A DNA stretch of 64,000 nt, taken from NCBI GenBank assembly GCA_013176395.1, contig JABMLP010000013.1, forward strand, positions 186,001 to 250,000. The letters are read 5' to 3'. The notes under the pieces were generated by a model. It was not told the DNA's origin. It made no database searches and worked only from the letters and a program-made list of their open reading frames with translations. The stretch comes from Venturia oleaginea. Taxonomy: Eukaryota > Ascomycota > Dothideomycetes > Venturiales > Venturiaceae. Of the stretch, positions 31,704 to 44,585 are shown piece by piece; the first letter of the stretch is position 1; each line of letters starts with the position of its first letter. The translations under genes were made by a program, and so were the position numbers.

Positions 31704-32599
31704 GGTATCTTACAAACACATAGACAGCTGGACTCTTCACCATCACCAACAAGTCGCCAAGAATACACAACTAATTGAGCTATCTGAGCTAGAAATGACT
31801 AAAAGCTCCTATCCCATATCATGTTTTCAGGGTGTGTTGATACGACGCGCCGAAACGACAATGTCTCGACCCCAGTATTCTCTACCACCAAACTCTCTCA
31901 CCTACCTAATCAAATCGAGTATTCGAGGATCAGCGACTATCAGGCGTTCTCATCGCTTTTTCGGCTTATCCTGTATCGAAGACGTCGTGCAGAAAATGCT
32001 TGCTCATGCCTCTTGCGCAAAGGTTGATTCAATTACTCTATTTATCCTCACACTTCTAGCTATTCCGGGCTGCTCACCGAAGTAGTTATCTATAAACGTA
32101 GCGTTCCCTCCCCATATATCCAAGCCGAGAATCATATCAACAACGGCGACACAGGTGCGAAACTGCTAACTTGTCTTCTTCCAGGTAGTGATCTCAAATC
32201 ATAGAAATTCTGTCGTCGCGGTCAGGCGGAGGTACTCTATCAACTCGTTCCAACCTCTGTGACCGGACAATGGCTTAACGATAGTAGTTATCTCTCCGGC
32301 GAATAGCGAACAATTCACCGCAAGACAATTTTAAGAGCGGAATAACTTGATCTTGCCAAAAAATATCACATACGGCGCACTCAAGTACGAAGCTCACGCG
32401 TAAATAGTAAGAGTCATGATTAACAGCACACTCCGCGGCGAAAAAGCCCTCGAATGGCTACAGAAGAGGTCATCGAAGGCGGTGTAGATAAATGACTTAG
32501 AAGGTAAAATAGAAACCAGGTATAAAGCTACTAGCTGTACAACGACCTCAAAAGATCGACCAAAACCATCTTCGATAATATCAGCCAGCACCGGGCATC
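31704..32599. other. Decayed sequence
   Basis: Short frames only. A plus-strand stretch near 31800-32030 reads as protein-like in two frames without a recognised family. Confidence 0.3.
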
Positions 32600-33127
32600 A
32601 TGCAACTATCAACCATCCTTACCATCATCTCAGCCGCCACGTAAGCATACATTTCTCCCTTCCAGTCACACACTCCAAGGCCTCTAAAAATTTCGAAACG
32701 ACTAGCACAAAGGAAAATCTGTGAAAAGTGATGGAACAGTCCTTCCAGAGTCTCCTCCTCTCATTTCCGATACTAAAAGCTCAAAATCTCCCAAGCCGCA
32801 GAAACAAACCATCCATCTCCCAATTCCCCCCTCAACCAACGCAAAATCCGCCCTTTCTCTAACATAGTCTCTGAACCAAAATGGCAACAACACGAAGCCA
32901 CAGCAGGCGCGAGCACCAGAAAATCCACAATCTCTATCTTGATACGGGGCGTTGGTATTTGTGGCGCATCTCACCCAAAACTAAACGTCTTTCCAGTGCT
33001 CCTCCCGCACAACCCCTGCACCAATTCTGTTTTTGGATGTTGGCATCTCGGCGATCGATCTCAAGGGTATCTGCGGCTACAACTTAATTTTCAGTCTCTC
33101 TCAATGAATATGAAAACCGATGGATGA
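32600..33127 (+). pseudogene. Possible small secreted protein gene, unresolved or broken
   Basis: ATG 32600 opens MQLSTILTIISAA, a signal-peptide-like start, directly followed by a consensus donor GTAAGC. Downstream, one frame to 33127 holds a Cys-containing segment (ILIRGVGICGASHPKLNVF; NPCTNSVFGCWHLGDRSQGY). No acceptor joins the two in phase, so either an intron was missed or the gene is broken. Confidence 0.35.
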
Positions 33128-33546
33128 CAATAGATGACTAAGCGGCGAAACGAAGTTGGTCTAGATATCCCAGGTGCAGAAATAGCACAGTCATATTTTG
33201 ACGTCTCGATAGGTGTCCATCTCAATGCTCGCTATAAAGCGAGAGAGTTGATCACAGAGGGTCCGATGACGAGTAGAGACCACGTTGAAAGCTGTAAAAA
33301 GAATTCACTTCCATGTGCATAGTATCTACTAGTATCTGAAAAGAATGTGCCTAAAATGCGACCAACACCAAGAATGACAGAGGATCGCCAATCTGTATCA
33401 ATACCGGTAAACTAAGGAATGGTATCTACCCACCAATGAAAACGAAAGTGAAGAGCCCAACTCAATCCCATACAACACTCCAAAGCTCCCTCGCCGAATC
33501 CAAGAACGGTCTAACACAATGCCGAAGTAAGAAGCGGTTGTGGAAT

Positions 33547-34100
33547 TTACTGTCCACTAACAACAGGAGGTTCCTCCCAATGCCTCAGCAGCTGATCGAC
33601 CGCCCAGGTCCATTCGACAGTAAAGCCGTTGGCGAGTTGTGCGATGTTTTCAGATGTTGGAACTAGATCGCCCCACATTGTTGGGAGGCATGCTTGGTAT
33701 TGGGCGTAGCTTGGGATGAGGGAACTAGAAGGCAAATGTTAGTGGTTTTGGTCATGGATTAGTTCGGTGGTCCCAGATGAATGGCTACTTACTCATCCTT
33801 GATTTTGGTCAAGACAAGCCAGCAGAGGTTCCAGCTTCTATTACTGGAAGGGTCACTGTACACGCGATTTTTGGCGTCGTCGAGGCAGGAGGCGCTGGAC
33901 TAGTCAGTGGAGGAAATTTAGAAAAAGCTGTGGCACGCCTACTTGAAAGGGTAGTTCTTGGTCAGGCTTCGTAATTCATTCAATAGCGAATTAGAATTGA
34001 CAAAGTATGCCCCTGTTTCATCGGTCAGTCGAGACGTCTCCGATCAATCATTTATTTCGAATGAATACTGACAGGCCTCGGTCATGGCTTCGCTGATTTC
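33547..34100 (-). pseudogene. Hypothetical protein gene, broken
   Basis: The 3' exon on the minus strand (to 33547) reads SSLIPSYAQYQACLPTMWGD ... WAVDQLLRHWEEPPV. A likely intron (GTAAGT...TTCTAG, about 33792-33725) separates it from an upstream exon (ASCLDDAKNRVYSDPSSNRS) that contains several stops. The stops are of the TAG/TGA kind expected from C-to-T changes. Family unknown. Confidence 0.4.
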
Positions 34101-35974
34101 TGGAGTTGCTACTGCTGCGAGACATCTCTCTATTCTCCGGAGCCCTACAAGGGTATTGACACGATGAGTGCGAGGTGATTGCACCATCTGATACTGTTAG
34201 CCTGTGCTCGAAGTCATAAAAGTGGGTAGAACGCAATACTCACTTCGGCGGTCGATCCTGGACCAGACATTGGCAACAATCTCTGCAAAGTCTGCCACTC
34301 GTGAGGAAAAATGGTGGAAGGTAGATAACTTTTCTTGGGAAAGGAGAATTCAAAGTCGCAGCCTTCTGCTCGCGGTAGATTGTCTTCTGGATTCTTGTTG
34401 CTGGATGAAACTGTTTGATGATGAGATGCTGAGTGAGCGAAGGTGAAGTTTATATGTGGATTCTGAGTAGAGGTTTCTGGCCCTCCCATATCCCCGAAAG
34501 ACTTTGCACAGGGCTAGACATGAAATGAGAAGGGTCTCCGTGAACGGAAATCCGCATCGCGTAATCAAATTTTTGCGGTGACTCCGCAGATAGAAACGCT
34601 GAGCCCCTTAAGAAGCTTTTCTTTTGTGTGGAAATGTAGGCGTTGCAAGACCGACTCGTGTTCGAAAGTGCCCAAACTCGATGGATGGGTGTAACCGAAA
34701 CCTAAGATTGGATAAAGAAACAAAGAGAAAGAGAAGAATTGTGGATGTGTAGACCGTGGTTGGCACAGGTTAACCCTGCTATACGGAACAAAGACGATGA
34801 GATTGGCGAATGGGAAGGATATAACCCGGGTGTAGGCTAGAAAGTAACATCAAGTGGATTAAGAATAAGATCGTAAGCCAGGATTACAAGCTGCTCCACC
34901 TCGTCTCCGGTGAAAGGGCACCTAGTGGTAACGGGACGGGCCATGAATGTATATCTGGATAGCTTGAAGCACGTTCTTGGAGATAGTGTACAGACCGAGG
35001 GCGGTCCCAATTGGCTGAATAGTACCATTTCTACATGAAGTATTCGGAGCATGGCCTCGAAAGCCTGGATAACACTAAATGAAGAGTGTGAAGCCACTCA
35101 TGGCTCCCATAACCACAGGAGTATTTGTGGCGGGGTGGCCGTGGTTGAGGCTCAATCTCATCTTCGAGGCACCCATGACGGGAGATGAGTGAGGCTCATC
35201 TTGTCGGTTCAGAAATCATGCGCTAAGGAGCACTACTTTTGGATTGTGCCTTGATTGTAGGATGTTTTGGGTTTGTAGTTGTCGAGGACGTGAGGTGGTG
35301 GCTGGGGCTGACGCGAACCTGGACACGGGAAGACGGGACCAAACGCTAGAACCAGCGAAGATCCGGCGCTTGCCTCGAAGAAGACGAAAAGTTCCCAAAT
35401 TAACTCCACGCTAAAATCTGGAGCAAACACCTTTGCTCCGAGACGTTGCTTTTGACTCGTCCGTTCTATTCAAGATTCGGACAATTTGGCGTCTTTAGGA
35501 GCATTCATATGTTCGGACATGGACCATTCTGGAACTTGTACTGACTGGCTGGAACAACATGTTTTTCAGGCCGATTTCCAACCGCCTCAGCCTCATGAGC
35601 CTAACCTATCATTTATCCATCTCGTTCACCAACACCGGACTTTTCATGATCATCTGTTCTTAAGAGAAATTTGTGTTTATTTTCCTTCAAGTAAAGCTAT
35701 CTTTCAATACCCGCCCTATTTGCATTTTATAATCGCTGATCCTTTCCCTTTTGCAACCCTTCAATCCGCCGAAATCGACAGTGATGGCAATTGGCGCGAG
35801 AAAAATATGATCAAGGACAGAGAGGAGCGAGATTATGGTATTCTTCCTTCAATAGATCGCATCAATGATTGTTGATTGAAATCAGATTGGTGGAACTGCA
35901 GTAAGTGCGCATTTAATAATAGATGCAGGCCGATCATCCTTGTACTTGAATCAAGATACCTGTGGGCTCAACGC
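34101..35974. other. Gene-poor region
   Basis: Fragments of fewer than 130 codons occur. The frame 35486-35875 has no ATG start and no domain. Nothing is supported. Confidence 0.4.
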
Positions 35975-37218
35975 TTACTTTTTCTGTCTTCTTTCAGGTC
36001 CGAAGGTGGGCTTTTCGTTGCCAACCACGGTCTTCAGAACATTACCCACCCCTTGCAACATCCCACTTCCACCTTGCATGATGTCCGAGTAACTGTTGCT
36101 CATCAATTGAATGCCACTGACGAATCCTTGCTCATCAAATGCGCAGTGTCCTCCTGCTGGCGTGTTGTCGATAGTCTGCATGGTAGCGATCTGGTCCGGA
36201 GTCATGCCCGCAGCAACAGCCAGCTTCTCGTATGCAGAGACAGCTTGGGGGATTGAGCCTTGGAGAGAAGTAAGCTCGTTTACAGTGGTCTGGTAGTGAA
36301 TCTTCGTGTTCTTCATGACGTTGTTGGCATCCTGGAAAGCGACTTGGGGAGCCTGAATTGAACCAATATTAGTACACAAGCTTTTTGAGGGGCATAAGGC
36401 CCATACTTGTCCGCCGCAAGCGATCAAGACACCAGCTCCGGGATAGTTCTTCATTTGAGCGGGAATAAAGTAGCCTTGAAGAAGATCAGTGTTAATTTCA
36501 GCAGATCAACCCGCGCACACTCACCAGCCATCATTATGCTGCCTCCACTCACAGTCGTGAAGAAGACCTGGGAACTGTTGAAAGCCATCATTTTTGGTAG
36601 CTCCGTCTTGATAAGATCGTTGACAGCTTGAGAGTGGGCAACGCCGTCAGTACGCATGAGACCAGCTCCACCACCCCAGAAGAGGTTCGGGTCTACTCGA
36701 GTCTTAGCTTCCGTTTCTTTGCACACGAGGCTGTAGACTGTTGTATTCACCTGGTGCCAGCACGGCAACACCCATGAGGTTTTTCTGAACTGCTTGATTC
36801 GGCATATCGAAGAAGGACTGGCCTCCATCACCGTGTAACAATACATTGATTCCCATGGATCCTTGTGCATCAGGAGCCGCTGCTGCGCCGGGGACTTTGC
36901 TGGCAGCTTTGAACATTGCTGCTGGACCAGATATTTTGTAGCGTATTGGTAGGCCGCTTCACATTATTAGCCCATTGATTTGGATCAGAAGTGCTTGAAT
37001 TACTTGATCTGTGCTGTTGTGTCGAGGATCATGGATCCATCGGTTGCCTTTGTTACACCCTAGGATTATCAGCGATGAGCAGCAGCTGTAGACATGGATC
37101 GTACCTGAGGCTTTTTGGCTGCTGCTTGCTGAGCAGTTTGCTTTCCTCTCTGTGGCGATGCATGAGTGAATGCTGAGAGCAAAGCAGCCAGTGGAAGTAA
37201 TGATCCAAGGTACACCAT
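35975..37218 (-). CDS. Secreted alpha/beta-hydrolase-fold-like protein, 334 aa
   Basis: Predicted exons (minus): 37105-37218, 37004-37059, 36751-36956, 36525-36707, 36407-36474 and 35975-36352. Introns are 43-54 nt, all GT-AG and in phase. A signal peptide (MVYLGSLLPLAALLSAFTHA) starts the protein. An oxyanion-hole-like HGDGGQSFF follows, then a WGGGAGLMRTDGVAHSQA segment, a nucleophile-elbow-like TTVSGGSIMMAG and a late His (AGGHCAFDEQGF), the order of an esterase/depolymerase fold. Such secreted proteins are common in plant-associated fungi, often without an assigned substrate. The 43-nt intron (36708-36750) is the least certain join. Confidence 0.7.
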
Positions 37219-38544
37219 TTTGAGAATCCTTGTGAATACGGTATCTGTTGAGGCTCGCCGTTTGAAGAAGAAATGAGTAAACGATTAGAATTACAACAAG
37301 AATGAAAGAACGACCAAACCAGCAGTCAACGAAGAACAGAGAGTTGTGAAGAGAGGCGCTGAAGCTGGAGATAGTACAGAAGTGCTACATCACGGGATTA
37401 TACATCTCTCACGATAAGAAAACAAAGCTGGCACTCAAGCGGCCAAGCAAAACGTTTTCTGTACCAATATAGACTTGAGGGACTGCATTGACCCGAAATA
37501 CCAACTTGGAGGTCTTTTGTTAGTCTTGGTCGAGCACACACAGTTTGAGGAGCCGCGCTGAGGCGAGAAGCGTTTGAGAATATCCTCATGCATCACAAAC
37601 CACTACTTTCGAGGCCGTTCCGGCGGAAATATGGTTCTCAGGAAGTGAAGACTCCCGCTCAACTGGGTATTGTCGTTTGCGAGTCAATCCAAACGATGTT
37701 CAAAAAAGTTAGAGTAGAATCTGAGAGGGCCCGCAGCTCCACCACGCTGAAACCAGGCCTGGTATTGGTTTTGAAGTAGTTCTAGAGTAGTTATCTAGCT
37801 TTAGCAGCTAAACGTAAGGTATGAAAACCTAGGTTTCGGGTAAGATTCTGTCTGTACAGAAATGGCCGTGGCCTGTGTCGTAGTATATTGCCGCTGCGAG
37901 GAATTTTGAAGGTCTCTTGTCACCCTACCTGCGCGTAATATCTATCCCTGCACGCCCAGAATGATGGCCGGTCCGTGCGAGGCGAGGAACATGAAAATTC
38001 CGGTGGCAGGACGAGAACTTCGTAAGCGGTTGTTTCTCGATGCATCTGGTGATGTTATTTCCGATGAATTTTTCCGATATAATTGCTATCGGCGCGGCGA
38101 GGATGACATAGACTCCAGCACGTCGAGGGGTCTTTGATTATCTAAGGCTAGAACCGTTCTAGCGAGTCATATCCTAGCCACGTCTTTCCTCGTGCAAATC
38201 TCTCACCAACTTTCTCTTCTATTGTTCTTTCCTTTCGTCGTCTCATTGTCTCTTGCCTTGTAAGCATACTTGAAACGCTTCAATGCTCATGCACCAGCAT
38301 TCAAACTTAGCTGCAGCAAGACGCGGTGTTGCGATATGGCGCTGTTCCAGTATCGAGCCTCTCCATCTCCCCATCTTCACACCAACTATCACTAGCAGCC
38401 TCGATGAGAACTGCATGTTATATCCTCACTAAACGAAACAACCGAGAAGACCCATTCATCGCCATGTTCATTTCTCCCCTTCCAATCCCTGCAGCGCCGG
38501 CGGCGACCACTATCCATCCCTACTCTCCGTGCATATATGCCTTT
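37219..38544. other. Intergenic
   Basis: Promoter of the secreted protein on one side, 3' flank of the transporter on the other. No gene is supported. An Ile/Ser-rich frame at 38326 is antisense to, or beyond, the transporter's 3' end. Confidence 0.4.
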
Positions 38545-40235
38545 TCAGATCGTGTACTTGAACTTCGGATGACGATACCCAAGCATCTCCTCACTGGTTT
38601 CCTGAAGCCTGTGATCTCTTTTGCCCTCCTCCCTTTGCCTGTTCTCCCATTTGCAATACAAGATGAGAATTGTCGAGAGCATGACAGACATGCAAAGCAT
38701 GCCGATATTGATTGCATGGCCAGTCGTATATTTCGGGCTACTCAGGTCAGTACACCATATTCAGCCTACAGAAAGGTCGATAAATGAAACAAAAGAACTC
38801 ACGCATCCTTAGCCAAATAAGTGAATGTAGCGATGAATGCTGCCGTATTCGCGACCATGATCTGCACTCCCGTCGCGGTAGCTCTCACATAGTGCGGTGC
38901 AACATTATTCGCCAACCATCCCATCACAAGGGGCGAGCTTGGGAAAATACCTGCAGCAACCAGGAACGTGCCTCCATACTGTACGGAAGCTTTAGTGCTG
39001 CCGATGAGCATGATGTATCCACCGATAGCGAGGATACAACCGGCAATCATGAACGATCCACGCATACGGTATCTGTCGGAGAGGTGGCTGACAAGGAGGA
39101 CACTGAAAAATGCGAGGATGTTTGGTGGGACGGTGAAGAGTTGGGCTTTGACGCTTGTGTAGCCTAAGCCTTTGATGATGGTTGGGAGGAAGAGGGAGTA
39201 CGAATATATTGGCGTAATGATGGCAAAGAAGTTCAGCGAGAGGAGAATGGTGCTCCAGTTCAAGACGGCAAGTTTCACCCAGTGCCAGGAGAACGATTCT
39301 GTGTCAACTGTATCGGTTGTTGAGCCGTGAGAATCGAGTTTCAGCCGATGAAGTGCCGTGGTTCTCTCGTTGGGGGTCAGAAATTTGGCGTGCGCTGGCG
39401 TGTGAGGGAGGAAAAAAGAAGTTACGATCCCGAACACGACTGTTATTGCGCCTGGAGGATGTCAGTGATTCTAGTGATACATTCCATTGACTTGATGTAC
39501 CTTCGACGAAGAAAATGAAAGACCAGCCATGGTAGCCTGTGGTCTTGATCTTCGCCAGTCCTGTCGCAAGGAGGCCGCCAATGGCTCCGCTTAATGGCGC
39601 AGCACAATAGAAGAGGCCAATCCGGTATAGCAGTTCATGTCTACGATAGAACATAGCGAGGTATATTATCACGCCGCCAAGCATTCCCCCTTCTGCAAGT
39701 CCCAAGAAGAATCGGCAGACCAGAAGTCCGGCGTAGGACTTCACGAACCCAATACAAAGTGAAACTAGACCCCATACTGTGACTAGAAACGGAAGATAGT
39801 ACCCAGCTTGGAAATGTTTCAGCACGAGATTGCTTGGAACCTAGACTATCAGCGGGTCGTCACTGTCCAGGAAAATATGTGTTCCATACGTCGATGCAAA
39901 TGTATGGAACATAAAAGACGGCCAATGCAATATTGAACTTATTCGCGTCGAGTTTGAGATCCGTGGCCAAACCGTCTATCCGAGCATTACCAATGTTAGA
40001 CCTATACTGTCACCAGCCATTCTTTGACCAGCGAAGAACAATACACATACCTATCGATGAATGCGAGCAACCACAATCCAAACAGCCAGGGAACGACATG
40101 CTTGTCGAACTTTCTAGTCAATCGTTTTTCAACATCGGGATCAATCACGATATGTTCCCATGGTGAGTTGATGGGCTCGACCTGGTCTTCTTTGTTGCCT
40201 TTCTCGTCAATAAGAGTCTCGCTTGGCACCTGCAT
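38545..40235 (-). CDS. MFS transporter, anion:cation symporter (Tna1/Dal5-like)
   Basis: Predicted exons (minus): 40051-40235, 39890-40001, 39502(-1)-39840, 38803-39451 and 38545-38740. Introns are about 49-62 nt and the protein is 493 aa. It starts MQVPSETLIDEKG and has the family features: RLTRKFDKHVVPWLFGLWLL, a spliced DR-SNIGNARIDG motif after the first helix, ICRF-type loop text (LLVCRFFLGLAEGG), YRRHELLYRIGLFY, and the conserved end GYRHPKFKYTI. Members import nicotinate, allantoate or related organic anions with protons at the plasma membrane. Substrate is not predictable. It appears intact. Confidence 0.88.
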
Positions 40236-40852
40236 GGTGGTTCCTTTGGTTATCCAACACTCGAAGCTGTGGAACGTGAGGACACTGAGAGCAAAGATTG
40301 ACAATATGAAGCTTGGGATTCAATTGAAGAGGACCTGAAGGAGAGAAGAAGTTGGAGAAAAGGACATAGGGCAGATGCAAGGCGACATCCATGGAAGCAA
40401 TATACAGTTATACTGTGTACATGGTCTAGGATAGATATTTCCGCCATAGACGATTGTTTGCCTTCTCAGGCCAAGGGACGGGAAGAGCCTGGGGTGTGAT
40501 GATGGGAGAAATGGTGCTCGGTTGGTTGGTGAGAAGTCAGATTGATTGGCAGTAGGCAGAATAAGGAAGTTCGGCACAAAGCTTCGCGAGCGATTTGATA
40601 GATTAAGTATACTGAGCTTATTAAACCTTAATCAGAGCTTCTGCGATATAAGAGCATCGATACAGCACGGTAAGGGGGTTGATGATGGTGTTGCTGGTGG
40701 TGGTCCTGGAGAAAGTTTGTAGAGGAAGACTTCCGCATTCTTCGCCGCAACACTTGCACAATCCCATCACCACTACAAAGACCGCCATCCTCCCATACAA
40801 TGCCCTACCCGCCTCCATCTCCCTCCCCTCCTCCGTTCACACACAGAGAACC

Positions 40853-42125
40853 ATGACCGAGGACGAGATATATCGCGCCTCGACCCAATACCGCCTATGG
40901 AACTTCACACTCGAGCAACTAGAGGAACGGCGCACCAATACCAATGCCCTCGCTATCAAGCAGACCAGAGCCGCCTTCAAGCGCAAGAGAGACTTGGCCG
41001 CTCAGCTCTCTTCGGCAGATGCAAGTGCCACAACAAGCGAAGCCGAGGGCAATGGCACGAATGGAGCTGTGAAGACAGAGGTTGAAGAGGTGGAATGCCT
41101 GACTCCCGACGAAGAGAAGAGGATGGTAGCGTACATGTGCTTCAATCTGCTCGAACTGGTCATGGAGCAAAAGCGATTTGGAGATCTGCCAATTCACGTA
41201 GCAGTAAGATCAACTGCTTCAATCTCGAATGCATACAAGCTGACTTCCCAAGGGCACAGCAGTCCAGTTCCTCAAGCGCTTCTACCTCTCCCATTCACCC
41301 ATAGACTATCACCCACGGAATATGCTGCCCACAGCCATCTTCCTGGCTACAAAGACGGAGAACTTTTATACCTCTCTCCAGCACTTTTCCGAAAAGTTGA
41401 TGGCCGTACCAGGTTTCAAGAAAGGAGGCTCGACCGAAGCTATCCTAGCCCCTGAATTCATTCTCACCCAAGGCCTTCGCTTCTGCTTCGATGTCCGCCA
41501 TCCCTTCCGTGCTCTCTGGGGCTTTTACTACCAAGAACTTGCCATCCTAAAAGACATAGCCCAGGGGGGCCAGCCACCGCCTGACTTCACAACCCGTTCA
41601 GCAAAACAGATACAAGAAGAACTGTTGCGCGGCAGGACCCCGCAGAAATTCTTGGAGAGCGTCGAGCGCTACCCTCATGTCAAGGACACGCTCCATCGCG
41701 CAGCTCTTCTGTCGGATGCCTACTTTCTTTACACACCTGCACAAATACACTTTGCAGCTTGGTACATGCACAGCCCATTCATTCTAGAATATTACATTGA
41801 TCTCAAACTCGCCGACTCTCATCCGCAAGTGAAGGATCGTCTTATGGAGGTTATTCGGAAATGTGCTGCGTTGCTTGATGAGAGCCAGAAGAAGGGTCAC
41901 GAGGGTCACGAGGAGATTGCAAGACTAAACAAGAAGCTGCAAAAATGCCAGAATCCTGACAAGAAGGATCTAATCAGCCTGAACAAAGCGACGAAGAGAG
42001 ACGGTGCGGCGGACGGAGAAATATCGGAGAGTCAGGCAAAGAAAAGGAAAACGCAGAGGGAGAAGAATGATAGGGAGTCTGAGGCTCTGTTTGGACCGAA
42101 TTTGGTGAAGCCGGAAGCAGCATGA
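40853..42125 (+). CDS. ccl1: Cyclin H (TFIIH kinase cyclin, Ccl1/Mcs2-like)
   Basis: Cyclin H pairs with the CDK7/Kin28 kinase in TFIIH and is needed for RNA polymerase II CTD phosphorylation. Exon 1 is 40853-41203 (MTEDEIYRASTQYRLWNFTL, the signature N-terminal helix). A 49-nt intron (41204-41252) follows and exon 2 runs 41253-42125, for 407 aa. The cyclin box spans the splice site (FGDLPIHVA, then AVQFLKRFYLSHSPIDYHPR, MLPTAIFLATKTENFYTSL). The second fold includes FCFDVRHPFRALWGFYYQEL. The C-terminus is Lys/Arg-rich. The chosen ATG follows an in-frame open extension without family similarity. Confidence 0.93.
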
Positions 42126-43747
42126 TTGTAAGAAAGGTTGGTTGATCCGAAGCGTGGCGTTCAGGAAATCTTGGAGATCCACAGTTGGGTATGTGGTTCA
42201 TAATACGAATATGACATTAAGAATCAAATCAAGCTATCTAACATGCATGAATCGATCCGCTTCTTCTACCGTAACTTCCAGCCTGTCCTCGAAAGCACCT
42301 TCATAGTAGCATTCTCCCACGCCCTGGGAGTTGCCGTCATCTCGCAGTCTGAGAAAGACTGGGTATTCCGCTCCACACAGACAGTATCGTCACCAGATCA
42401 CCTCCCTGCGCAGTCTCTGGCGCGAGCGCAAGGCCTCCTGCTAGACTAACAATTTAACACTCAGCTGGAATGAGAAACAACCTGTCCAGATTTGTTGGGA
42501 TGGGAGGCATTATTGGAGCTAATCTTCACGAATGGAGTCGTTTGATGTTTTCTGGACTCGTCGTTTGGATACTTGATATTTGATGCGCTGACGTGATCCT
42601 ACGACGGCGGTCCTGTAGATAATTAGTTTTATCCTGTGGTTGTTTTGCTTTCGCTCGATCTCTTTGTGTTACGAGTATGGGTATGGGTATGGGTAATAAG
42701 TTAAGGTAAGGTAAAGTAAATCCCACGCGATAGAAAGAGAATTTCCTCGGCAGCTGTGGTTTTGTTTGTTGTGTTTCCTATTACCCGAGAAAACCGGTGA
42801 TTGCAAAGGACGGGCTGATTTTTTTGATATGGCGATGGTTTACTAGATATAGGAGACGTGATGTGATTTGATAGATGGAGCTAGTCGGTGATCTGGTGTG
42901 ATACTCGATACAATTAGTACGAGCGCGTCGAATCTAAATATCCTTTTCTCTTTGGATATCTGGACGGGAGAGCTCTTCTTTACATCTGCTACTACACCGA
43001 CACGAAATGCGCTAACCGATTCTTCACGAAAGGTGTTTCGAGGCGGCGATTTCGTTTGGGAGACGTTAGGGACTGTAATTTAAGTCGTGGTGTTGAGCTA
43101 AGCGAGGCTGAAACTTTTCTTGGCAGGCTTTGGAAATATACTAATTACCGACAACATGGTATATACGCAGAGTTTATCAGTACTTAAATCTTTCGCAATA
43201 TGCTCGAACTGTGAGAACGAGGTTACTGGGTAGATAGACCGTCGTCCTTTCCTTGAATAATCGCCTCAATAGTCTATCGGCCTCCCACTTTACTCCCCTA
43301 CACTCTTAATCCCATAACCCAATCGCCGACTCCAGCAATCCTCCCCTCCCTTATAAACCGCCCCATTCTCACCCCCCTCCACAACACCCCATCTGATCAA
43401 CAATCTTCCTCGTTATTAATATCGGCTATTGAAAATGACTCTTCCTCCGCTTCCGCCACAAACGGTTAATTGCCCAATCCACACATATATTCGTTTTCTT
43501 TGCAGCGACATATACGTAATTGCAAATACATACAATCGGAATATCAGCATATAATTATACTAAAAACACATATAAATGTATGCAGCTGCAACGGATATAT
43601 GTCGCCGCAGTTGCGATACCGTCGCCGCACAGAAACAGGGTTTTTTAAGGTTGAGATGAGAAAGGAAACTAGTGTTACAGATCACCTCAAGACCGAAGAG
43701 CAGGGACAACGGGACTTGCAGAGGATGGTTGGATAACAAGAAGTTGT
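42126..43747. other. Intergenic, low complexity
   Basis: No coding support. It contains a short (TATGGG)3 run near 42675 and pyrimidine-rich stretches near 43300-43400. Confidence 0.4.
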
Positions 43748-44341
43748 TGTTAGGACTGATGTGGAGTGGAATCCGTTGGGCGCACAAGAGGGGACTGGTG
43801 CAACCAGGTCAGTCCTAAGAGAGAATAGTACGTGCAGGAGTCACGTGATATTCCCACAGTTCCCACAGCACTTGGCATTGCCCACAGTGTGGGAAGTGTG
43901 GGAAGAGCCAAGAGGTGTGGGAATACACCTTGGCACCCAGAACCAGAAGGGTATATAGGGAGGACGTTGGACGGACTTTCCTTTCTCTCTTCGTGGTTAT
44001 CTCATGTTATGTTTCTCACATAGGAGCTTCTTCAACCTACTACAGTAACGACCTTTTACTTAGATACAATCAAGCCCACCCCCAACCTTCATACTAACCG
44101 ACAAGCGTTCAGGATTGATCTGAGGATCAAATCGGTTAGACGACAATTGAATTGGGAGATACATCGGACGGCTAGGATCTAGTGAGCCGCCAAAGAACCT
44201 GAGCAAGGAAAGGTACTTAAGGTAAGTACTTCCAGACTGATATTGCCCTTACCCCAAACCCGCGGACCAGAACAAGAGATCACAGGCGTTAAGAAGGTCT
44301 TGACATAATCAACTGTGTTGAGAAACGAGTCCCCCGTAACA
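43748..44341 (+). mobile_element. Probable solo LTR (594 bp)
   Basis: It begins TGTTAGGACTGATG and ends CCCCCGTAACA, so TGTTA...TAACA are matched inverted ends, as in LTRs. It has a promoter-like GGGTATATAGGG near 43950 and a dense block of CCCACA/TGTGGG inverted motifs near 43855-43925. No internal retroelement sequence or second LTR is adjacent, and no clear 5-bp target duplication is seen. It could therefore be an old or recombined solo LTR. Confidence 0.5.
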
Positions 44342-44585
44342 ACTAGGCCTAATAAAAGGGATAATATATAGATTCTTTTATAGTATTTTTGAGCTTGAAA
44401 TCAGTTACTAAATATATTTAAAATATATATATCTTACGGTACTGTGTAAAAGCGTAACCTAGGTTACGGTAATAGCGGTAGGGCCCTCGCTGGCGCTTCG
44501 AAGATGATGTCGAGAACGTTCGAAAAATTGGAAGCCTTGTATCTCACTGGTTAGTATAATGTTTTAATTCAGGCTCTTCTAAGTC

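Noticed and set aside
42670..42700. Telomere-like (TATGGG)n
   Set aside because: Only three units, not TTAGGG, and internal; not a telomere.
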